Assembly: GCA_024276775.1 (NCBI GenBank)
Contig: JAJRWO010000015.1
Location: forward strand, 1 to 11,747
DNA: 11,747 nucleotides
Reading direction: 5' to 3'
Source of the DNA: Gammaproteobacteria bacterium
GTDB lineage: Bacteria > Pseudomonadota > Gammaproteobacteria > Tenderiales > Tenderiaceae
Shown: piece by piece, positions 7,315-11,747 of the stretch
Numbering within the stretch: the stretch's first letter is position 1
Layout: each line of letters starts with the position of its first letter
Position numbers and translations under genes: made by a program
The notes under the pieces: generated by a model
The model's database searches: none
Told to the model about the DNA's origin: nothing
The model's input: only the letters and a program-made list of their open reading frames with translations

Positions 7315-8184
7315 GTGAAAAGGGTTAAACGACAACGCCTGCGTGGCTATATGTTGTTGATGCGACTGGATAAGCCGGTTGGTATTATGCTGTTGTTGTG
7401 GCCAACGTTGTGGGCCTTGTGGATTGCCGCTGAAGGAACCCCCGATACGTGGGTGACAGCGGTATTTGTGGCCGGGGTATTCCTGATGCGCTCGGCCGGT
7501 TGTGTCATCAACGACTATGCGGATCGCAAGTTTGATCCTTTTGTTGAGAGAACTCGCAACCGGCCGCTGGCGGTGGGAATGGTGTCGCCAAAAGAGGCAT
7601 TACTGTTGTTTGTGGCGTTGTCAGCGATGGCCTTTGCGCTGGTATTGACGCTGAATACCCTGACCATCATGATGTCTTTTGTGGGCGCTGCTTTGGCGGC
7701 CAGTTATCCTTACATGAAGCGCATGACCTATTTGCCACAGGTTTATCTCGGGCTGGCGTTTGGCTGGTCGGTGCCCATGGCCTTTGCGGCACAAACGGGA
7801 ACGGTGCCCGTTGTGGCTTGGCTGTTATTGATTGTCACCGTGCTCTGGGCCACGGCCTACGATACAATCTACGCCATGGTTGATCGTGCTGATGATCTTA
7901 AAATAGGTGTTAAATCGACAGCTATTCTCTTTGGTGAGGCTGATCGTATTATTATCGGTATTATTCAGCTTGTGATGTTGATGGTATTGCTGATGATGGG
8001 TCAGCGACTGGGGCTGAGTTCGATCTATTTTATTGCGGTGTTGATGGCGGCTTTGTTTATGCTGTATCAGCAGTATCTGATTAGAAAGCGTGATGGTATG
8101 CAGTGTATGCGCGCATTTAGAAATAATCACTGGATTGGTGTTGTTATTTTTGCTGGCCTGTTTGGCCACTATTTTCTGTCATAA
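7315..8184 (+). CDS. ubiA: 4-hydroxybenzoate polyprenyltransferase
   Basis: Attaches the polyprenyl tail to 4-hydroxybenzoate at the inner membrane, the second step of ubiquinone synthesis and the direct use of the UbiC product. At 289 residues it matches E. coli UbiA (290). The two aspartate-rich prenyl-diphosphate motifs are intact: NDYADRKFD (66-74) and YDTIYAMVDRADD (182-194). Other conserved stretches are LMRLDKPVG (15-23), LLLWPTLWALW (26-36), LPQVYLGLAFGWSVPMAFAA (140-159) and KIGVKSTAILFG (196-207). Several hydrophobic segments fit a multi-span membrane protein, with a basic N-terminus (KRVKRQRLR). The GTG start is set by AAGGG six bases upstream. The gap from ubiC (56 bases) is largely filled by palindromic repeat copy A. 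A weak terminator-like signal follows the gene. Side-chain length cannot be told from this enzyme. Confidence 0.96.
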   Translation: MKRVKRQRLRGYMLLMRLDKPVGIMLLLWPTLWALWIAAEGTPDTWVTAVFVAGVFLMRSAGCVINDYADRKFDPFVERTRNRPLAVGMVSPKEALLLFVALSAMAFALVLTLNTLTIMMSFVGAALAASYPYMKRMTYLPQVYLGLAFGWSVPMAFAAQTGTVPVVAWLLLIVTVLWATAYDTIYAMVDRADDLKIGVKSTAILFGEADRIIIGIIQLVMLMVLLMMGQRLGLSSIYFIAVLMAALFMLYQQYLIRKRDGMQCMRAFRNNHWIGVVIFAGLFGHYFLS

Positions 8185-8195
8185 GACATTTTTTT
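8177..8195 (+). terminator. Weak terminator-like hairpin and T run at the end of ubiA
   Basis: TGTC (8177-8180) pairs with GACA (8185-8188) around an ATAA loop, followed directly by seven T (8189-8195). The ubiA stop codon lies in the loop. A second short hairpin, TGGCC/GGCCA (8154-8158/8164-8168), lies just upstream. The T run is good but the stem is only 4 pairs, so at most partial termination is likely. No promoter for yrbG is evident in 8196-8224, which suggests read-through. Confidence 0.35.
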
Positions 8196-8224
8196 ATCCA
8201 CTTTATTAATTTGAGTTATTCGTC

Positions 8225-9196
8225 ATGTTGGAATCTGTAATTGCTGTTATAGCCGGTTTTGTGCTGCTTGCCTGGGGGGCGGACAAAATGGTCATGGGGG
8301 CATCCGCAACGGCGCGTAACTTTGGTATTTCACCCCTGATCATTGGCTTGACCATTGTTGGTTTTGGTACCTCAGCGCCTGAAATGCTGGTCTCTGGTAT
8401 GGCCGCATGGGAAGGCAATACGGGGCTTTCCATTGGTAACGCCCTGGGGTCGAATATTACTAATATTGCCCTGGTGCTGGGGATAACGGCTTTGGTGGTG
8501 CCGTTAACGGTGCATTCTGACACGGTGCGGCGTGAAATCCCTATCTTGCTGGCGGTTTCTTTGCTGGCCTATGTGCTGGTTGCAGACGGTGATCTAGGCT
8601 TGCTGGACGGTGTGTTGCTGCTGGGCGGTATGGTGTTGATGATTGTCATGGTGGTGAATCTGGGCCTGAAGTCAAAAACGGATGATCCGCTAGAGGGTGA
8701 ATTTAGCGAAGAAATGCCGGATAAAATGTCCACCGGCAGGGCGTTGTTCTGGCTGTTGCTGGGAATGGTGATTTTACTGGTTTCATCACGTCTGTTGGTG
8801 TGGGGGGCGGTGGATATTGCCCAGTCTTTTGGTGTGAGTGACTTGATCATTGGCCTGACCATTGTGGCCATCGGCACCAGTATGCCGGAGTTGATGGCGA
8901 CCATCGTGAGCGCCATGAAGAAAGAACATGATATTGCGATTGGTAATATCATCGGTTCAAACATGTTTAATTTGCTTGGGGTACTGGCGTTACCTGGCCT
9001 GATTAACCCAGGTGGTTTTTTGCCTGAGGTACTGTCGCGTGATTTTCCCTGGATGATTGGGCTGACCCTGGCCTTTTTTGTAATGGCGTATGGAATTCGT
9101 GGTCATGGCAAAATCAATCGTATCGAAGGCGGGATTTTGCTCAGTGCTTATTGCGGATATATGGTAATGCTATATCTTTCGGCGACGGCAGCTTAA
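8225..9196 (+). CDS. yrbG: Calcium/sodium antiporter, YrbG family (CaCA superfamily)
   Basis: Inner-membrane cation exchanger of the Ca2+/cation antiporter superfamily, 323 residues against 325 in E. coli YrbG. The two inverted alpha repeats are clear. Repeat 1 has GLTIVGFGTSAPE (41-53) and GNALGSNITN (71-80). Repeat 2 has GLTIVAIGTSMPE (210-222) and GNIIGSNMFN (240-249). The acidic GTSxPE residues E53 and E221 are the expected ion ligands. A charged loop (about 149-172, rich in Asp, Glu and Lys) separates the halves, as in the family. About ten hydrophobic segments fit the fold. The ATG has only a weak GAG (8213-8215) upstream. Its place before kdsD matches the E. coli cluster, although its link to LPS synthesis is unproven. 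The transported ion is inferred from family. Confidence 0.94.
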   Translation: MLESVIAVIAGFVLLAWGADKMVMGASATARNFGISPLIIGLTIVGFGTSAPEMLVSGMAAWEGNTGLSIGNALGSNITNIALVLGITALVVPLTVHSDTVRREIPILLAVSLLAYVLVADGDLGLLDGVLLLGGMVLMIVMVVNLGLKSKTDDPLEGEFSEEMPDKMSTGRALFWLLLGMVILLVSSRLLVWGAVDIAQSFGVSDLIIGLTIVAIGTSMPELMATIVSAMKKEHDIAIGNIIGSNMFNLLGVLALPGLINPGGFLPEVLSRDFPWMIGLTLAFFVMAYGIRGHGKINRIEGGILLSAYCGYMVMLYLSATAA

Positions 9197-9214
9197 TGAA
9201 TAGAAATTATATGG

Positions 9215-9256
9215 CACCTAAGTTCTGCAAGGGCGAGTACTTGCAGAATTTAGGTG
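9215..9256 (+). repeat. Palindromic repeat element, copy B, strong 17-pair hairpin after yrbG
   Basis: CACCTAAGTTCTGCAAG (9215-9231) pairs with CTTGCAGAATTTAGGTG (9240-9256) around the 8-base loop GGCGAGTA. Sixteen pairs are Watson-Crick and one is G-U. It starts 19 bases after the yrbG stop. No T run follows, so it does not read as a standard intrinsic terminator. A stable RNA hairpin here could protect upstream mRNA or limit read-through. It is related to copy A at 7240-7296. Confidence 0.8.
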
Positions 9257-9291
9257 ATATTGACAACTGGCATCTCTGCTTCAGCGCCTCT

Positions 9292-9306
9292 TTGAATGTT
9301 ATTCAA
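9292..9306 (+). promoter_or_regulatory. Dyad upstream of the HMA gene, possible operator
   Basis: TTGAATGTTATTCAA is a perfect 6-bp inverted repeat with a 3-base centre, ending 37 bases before the HMA gene ATG. Its size and AT-rich symmetry fit a dimeric repressor site, but no known box is matched. The rest of 9197-9343 holds palindromic repeat copy B, a TTGACA hexamer at 9260-9265 without a -10 partner, and TATAAA at 9322-9327 too close to the ribosome site for a normal leader. Confidence 0.3.
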
Positions 9307-9343
9307 TCGGAAAATACTCACTATAAACAAGAGGGTGAATCAA

Positions 9344-9544
9344 ATGTTGGAAATTAAAGTCGGCAATGTTAAATGTAATAGCTGTGTGGCGAATATTAAA
9401 ACGAGTCTGGCTGATGTGAGTGGACTTGAATCGGTAGAGGTGGACTTGGCCAGCGGTGTGGTCAGCATCAATGGCGAGTCACTGGATCGACAGGCCATTG
9501 TGAGCAAACTGGCTGAACTCGGTTATCCTGAGACAGTATTATAA
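9344..9544 (+). CDS. Small heavy-metal-associated (HMA) domain protein
   Basis: A 66-residue protein that is a single HMA (ferredoxin-like) domain, the fold of copper chaperones such as CopZ and of metal ATPase N-terminal domains. The metal-binding motif is CNSC (C11-C14) in GNVKCNSCVANIKTSL, followed by a valine-rich strand region (VEVDLASGVVSINGE, 31-45) and the ending ELGYPETVL (58-66), typical of the last helix and strand. The motif lacks the usual Met-Thr of MTCxxC; Lys10 precedes the first Cys. The start at ATG 9344 is fixed by GAGGGTG at 9331-9337. An upstream in-frame ATG at 9296 has no ribosome site and would add 16 residues outside the domain. It lies between yrbG and kdsD, 10 bases before kdsD, a position with no counterpart in the E. 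coli cluster. The metal and partner are unknown; copper or zinc would be a guess from the family. Confidence 0.88.
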   Translation: MLEIKVGNVKCNSCVANIKTSLADVSGLESVEVDLASGVVSINGESLDRQAIVSKLAELGYPETVL

Positions 9545-9547
9545 GGA
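9543..9547 (+). promoter_or_regulatory. Ribosome binding site that decides the kdsD start
   Basis: AAGGA overlaps the HMA gene stop codon and lies 7 bases before GTG 9555. An ATG at 9551 is out of frame and stops after four codons (M-S-E-G), so GTG is the start of the KdsD frame. Confidence 0.7.
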
Positions 9548-9554
9548 ACAATGA

Positions 9555-10562
9555 GTGAAGGCTGAACAGCAAGCCCCGATGCTTGATCAGGGCGAACGAG
9601 ACAAAATTAAACAGCTGGGCCGAGCGGTGGTGGACACTGAGGCAGCGGCGGTTGCCGTGTTGACTGAACGCATGGACGACAGTTTTGTGCGTGCCTGTGA
9701 ATTGATGCTGGCCTGCGAAGGGCGTATTGTCGTCATCGGCATGGGCAAGTCAGGCCATATTGGCAGCAAGACCGCGGCAACCCTGGCCAGCACCGGTAGC
9801 CCGGCGTTTTTCGTCCACCCTGGCGAGGCCAGTCATGGTGACCTGGGAATGATTACCCCCCGGGATGTGGTGATGGCATTTTCCAACTCCGGTGAAACAG
9901 AAGAAATTTTGACAATCCTGCCGTTGATCAAACGCCTTGGGGTACCCTTGATTGCGCTAACCGGCAGTGCAACGTCCAGCCTGGGTAAGGGTGCAGATGT
10001 TCATCTTGACATTAGTGTTGAACAAGAGGCATGTCCGTTAGGATTAGCACCCACATCAAGCACTACGGTATCACTGGTAATGGGTGATGCCCTGGCGGTA
10101 GCGATGCTGGAACAGCGTGGTTTTACCGCTGAAGATTTTGCTCGCTCTCATCCTGGTGGTCGTCTCGGGCGGCGTCTGTTGCTGTTGATTCGTGACATTA
10201 TGCATAGCGATGAAACCCTGCCGTGTGTCAGCGATGGTGTGCAGTTGGTGGATGCGCTGATGGAAATGAGCCATAAAGGATTGGGGATGACGGCGGTGGT
10301 GGATCAACACAATAAGCTAGTAGGCGTTTTCACTGATGGTGATTTGCGTCGGGCTGTTGATCAGGGTGTGGATATTTATCATTCCAGGGTGGGTGACTTG
10401 ATGACCCGTAATAGCCATACGGTGGCACCGGGTGATTTAGCTGTGGAAGCGCTGTTGTTAATGGAAACGCATAAGATCAACGCCTTGTTGGTGGTGGATC
10501 AGGATAATATTTTGGTTGGCGCGTTGAATATGCATGACCTGCTGCGTGCCGGCGTGGTTTAG
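9555..10562 (+). CDS. kdsD: Arabinose-5-phosphate isomerase
   Basis: Interconverts D-ribulose 5-phosphate and D-arabinose 5-phosphate, the first step of Kdo synthesis for the LPS inner core, in the cytoplasm. The SIS sugar-isomerase domain (about 45-185) contains GMGKSGHIG (62-70), HPGEASHGDLGM (88-99), FSNSGETEEI (109-118) and EACPLGLAPTSSTT (158-171). By alignment to E. coli KdsD the active-site residues K65, H88, E117, E158 and H199 are present. Two CBS domains follow (about 212-270 and 280-335), ending NMHDLLRAGVV as in E. coli. Length is 335 against 328. The start is GTG, set by AAGGA at 9543-9547; ATG at 9579 is internal. It follows the HMA gene by 10 bases and precedes kdsC by 13, so co-transcription is near certain. 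Confidence 0.96.
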   Translation: MKAEQQAPMLDQGERDKIKQLGRAVVDTEAAAVAVLTERMDDSFVRACELMLACEGRIVVIGMGKSGHIGSKTAATLASTGSPAFFVHPGEASHGDLGMITPRDVVMAFSNSGETEEILTILPLIKRLGVPLIALTGSATSSLGKGADVHLDISVEQEACPLGLAPTSSTTVSLVMGDALAVAMLEQRGFTAEDFARSHPGGRLGRRLLLLIRDIMHSDETLPCVSDGVQLVDALMEMSHKGLGMTAVVDQHNKLVGVFTDGDLRRAVDQGVDIYHSRVGDLMTRNSHTVAPGDLAVEALLLMETHKINALLVVDQDNILVGALNMHDLLRAGVV

Positions 10563-10575
10563 ACAGGATAAGACG

Positions 10576-11103
10576 ATGAAAGATATTTTGGCGCGGGCGG
10601 CACAAATCAAATTGTTGATCTTTGATGTTGATGGTGTGCTCACTGATGGCTGTTTGTTGATGGACAAGGATGGTCATGAGTATAAAGCTTTTCATTCCCG
10701 TGATGGCCACGGCATGAAGATGTTGCAGCAAAGCGGCGTTGATGTTGCCATTATTACGGGTCGTAGCTCACCGGTGGTTAAGCACCGCATGGACGGATTG
10801 GGGATTAAGCACCTTTATCAGGGACAGGACGATAAACGTGTTGCCTTTGTTGAGCTTATGCAGCAGCTTAACCTGCAGCCCGACGAGGTTGCTTATGTCG
10901 GTGATGATGTGATCGACCTGCCGGTCATGCGTCAGGTGGGACTGGCGGTGGCGGTTCAGGATGCTCATGAGCTGGTAAAAAAGTATGCCCACTGGCAAAC
11001 GCCTTGTTGTGGTGGTCGTGGCGCAGGGCGTGATATCTGTGAGTTGATTATGAAAGCTCAGGGTACGCTGGCGGCACAAATGTCGGTTTATCTGGCGGAT
11101 TAA
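10576..11103 (+). CDS. kdsC: 3-deoxy-D-manno-octulosonate 8-phosphate phosphatase
   Basis: Removes phosphate from Kdo 8-phosphate to give Kdo, the third step of the pathway begun by KdsD. It is a HAD superfamily enzyme of the small, cap-less tetrameric type. Motif I is FDVDGVLTDG (16-25, nucleophile Asp17 and general acid/base Asp19), motif II TGRSS (61-65), motif III Lys87 in DDKRVAF, and motif IV VGDDVIDLPVM (108-118). SRDGHGMKML (41-50) is also conserved. Length is 175 residues against 188 in E. coli, the difference being mostly a shorter N-terminus. ATG 10576 is preceded by ACAGGA (10563-10568) with a 7-base spacer. An in-frame ATG at 10534 would overlap kdsD and add 14 unconserved residues. 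lptC begins 5 bases after the stop. Confidence 0.96.
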   Translation: MKDILARAAQIKLLIFDVDGVLTDGCLLMDKDGHEYKAFHSRDGHGMKMLQQSGVDVAIITGRSSPVVKHRMDGLGIKHLYQGQDDKRVAFVELMQQLNLQPDEVAYVGDDVIDLPVMRQVGLAVAVQDAHELVKKYAHWQTPCCGGRGAGRDICELIMKAQGTLAAQMSVYLAD

Positions 11104-11108
11104 TACAC

Positions 11109-11681
11109 TTGGCAGCGGTCATCAGAAAGCGCAGTATGACCTTATGGATGGTGATATTTCTAGCTGTGCTGGGTGGGTGGATGCTGCAACGGGAAGATAA
11201 AGGGGAGCAACCGTTGTCTGATGATGCGGCACCGGTAATGGATTATTTCCTGTCTGACTTTGTGATAACGGTAATGGATGAAAACGGTCGCCCCAAACAT
11301 CGCTTGCAAGGGGTTTCGTTGACTCATTACGTTGAAACCGATTATGCCGAGTTGGTTAGGCCGCATCTGAAAATTTATCAAGAAGCAGGTGGGGCGATGT
11401 TACTGGATGCTGAACTGGCCAAGGTTTACCAAGGGGGCGAGTCAATATTATTGCAAGGTGAGGTCAAAATTCTGCAACAAAACCAGAACCAACAAAGCGA
11501 TATGGACATGTATACCCGCGATGTCTGGTTTTATGCCGATAAAAATGTGGCCGAAACCAGTGCGATGGTGACGATCCGTGATGGTATCGGCATTACCCGA
11601 GCAAAGGGGATGAGGCTTGATGCCCGGGCTGGAACTGTGCACTTATTGGCTGCCGTGCGAGGTGAATATGTATTGGAGTAG
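11109..11681 (+). CDS. lptC: LPS export protein LptC
   Basis: Bitopic inner-membrane protein that passes LPS from the LptBFG transporter to periplasmic LptA. The 190-residue product matches the E. coli length (191). It has a short basic N-terminus (IRKR), one membrane segment (about 10-26, MTLWMVIFLAVLGGWML), and a periplasmic domain rich in beta strands with the family pattern: a D-x-x-x-M-D-E-x-G-R strand region (about 50-62), ADYAEL-like PHLKIY stretches, and a YTRDVWFYAD segment followed by RAKGMRLDARAGTVHLL (about 163-179). The start is probably TTG 11109, which keeps the positive charges in front of the membrane segment. ATG 11136 would remove them. The ribosome site is weak (GGCGGA, 11094-11099), consistent with coupling to kdsC. 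The 3' end overlaps lptA by 14 bases. Sequence similarity in LptC is low, so position in the cluster adds weight. Confidence 0.9.
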   Translation: MAAVIRKRSMTLWMVIFLAVLGGWMLQREDKGEQPLSDDAAPVMDYFLSDFVITVMDENGRPKHRLQGVSLTHYVETDYAELVRPHLKIYQEAGGAMLLDAELAKVYQGGESILLQGEVKILQQNQNQQSDMDMYTRDVWFYADKNVAETSAMVTIRDGIGITRAKGMRLDARAGTVHLLAAVRGEYVLE

Positions 11682-11747
11682 GCTGGGGTTGGCCGTGGGG
11701 CTGGCATTATTGGTGATCACAACATGGGCGGCTGAACTTGGGCCACA
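11668..11747 (+). CDS. lptA: LPS export periplasmic protein LptA, 5' end only
   Basis: Only the first 26 codons lie in the window. From ATG 11668 the frame reads MYWSRLGLAVGLALLV, then ITTWAAELGP: a basic residue, a hydrophobic core and a likely signal peptidase site near Ala21-Ala22, as expected for a periplasmic protein. GAGG (11659-11662) lies 5 bases before the ATG, inside lptC, and the coding regions overlap by 14 bases, so translation is probably coupled. The assignment to LptA, the periplasmic LPS bridge protein, is inferred from the signal peptide plus the conserved kdsC-lptC-lptA order; the mature domain is not visible. Confidence 0.8.
   Translation, partial: MYWSRLGLAVGLALLVITTWAAELGP

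Noticed and set aside
9215..9256. Copy B hairpin as a standard intrinsic terminator of yrbG
   Set aside because: The stem is strong, but the bases after it (ATATTGACAACTGG) contain no T run.
9260..9265. Consensus -35 hexamer TTGACA
   Set aside because: No -10-like sequence occurs at 16-19 bases downstream.
9322..9327. TATAAA as a -10 for the HMA gene
   Set aside because: The transcript would start at or within the ribosome binding site, and no good -35 is present.
9296..9343. Upstream in-frame ATG for the HMA protein
   Set aside because: No ribosome site precedes it, the ATG lies in a dyad, and the 16 added residues are outside the HMA domain. GAGGGTG fixes ATG 9344.
9151..9357. Open frame of 68 codons overlapping the yrbG end and the HMA start
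   Set aside because: It runs through the palindromic hairpin, has no ribosome site, and its product shows no domain.
10534..10575. Upstream in-frame ATG for kdsC
   Set aside because: It overlaps the kdsD 3' end, and ACAGGA seven bases before ATG 10576 gives a better start.
1..11747. CRISPR, tRNA/rRNA, insertion sequence, toxin-antitoxin or defence genes
   Set aside because: No tandem spaced repeats, RNA gene signatures, transposase motifs or unexplained gene-sized open frames were seen.

Overview
The window is a gammaproteobacterial chromosome segment of moderate GC. It is packed with conserved housekeeping genes, all on the + strand. The gene families (full-length SpoT, UbiC/UbiA, YrbG-KdsD-KdsC-LptC-LptA) point to a Gram-negative, ubiquinone-making gammaproteobacterium that makes lipopolysaccharide. 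RidA sits between spoT and recG, where E. coli K-12 has trmH. As I recall, this is closer to the Pseudomonas arrangement, so a non-enteric lineage is likely. I cannot name a genus from sequence alone.

Region 1 (1-6633) covers RNA and nucleotide metabolism, the stringent response and DNA repair: yicC (5' end outside the window), gmk, rpoZ, spoT, ridA and recG. The omega subunit (rpoZ) carries the N-terminal residues that form a ppGpp site on RNA polymerase. The bifunctional ppGpp synthetase/hydrolase (spoT) is the next gene, and its ribosome binding site overlaps the rpoZ stop codon.

Region 2 (6641-8184) is ubiC then ubiA, the first two committed steps of ubiquinone synthesis: chorismate to 4-hydroxybenzoate, then prenylation at the membrane.

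Region 3 (8225-11747) is the envelope cluster: a YrbG-type Ca2+/Na+ exchanger, a 66-residue heavy-metal-associated (HMA) domain protein, kdsD, kdsC, lptC and the first 80 bases of lptA. KdsD and KdsC make Kdo for the LPS core, and LptC and LptA carry LPS to the outer membrane. The order matches the E. coli yrbG-kdsD-kdsC-lptC-lptA cluster except for the inserted HMA gene.

Spacings are mostly 5-77 bases, with overlap at lptC/lptA. The longest gene-free stretch is 147 bases (9197-9343). It holds a strong hairpin and a short dyad. I saw no tRNA, rRNA, CRISPR array, insertion sequence, phage gene or defence system. The most unusual non-coding signal is a pair of related palindromic elements (7240-7296 and 9215-9256) flanking the ubiA-yrbG pair. 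The first supplies the last codons and the stop codon of ubiC. The most unusual gene-level feature is the HMA gene inside the LPS cluster.
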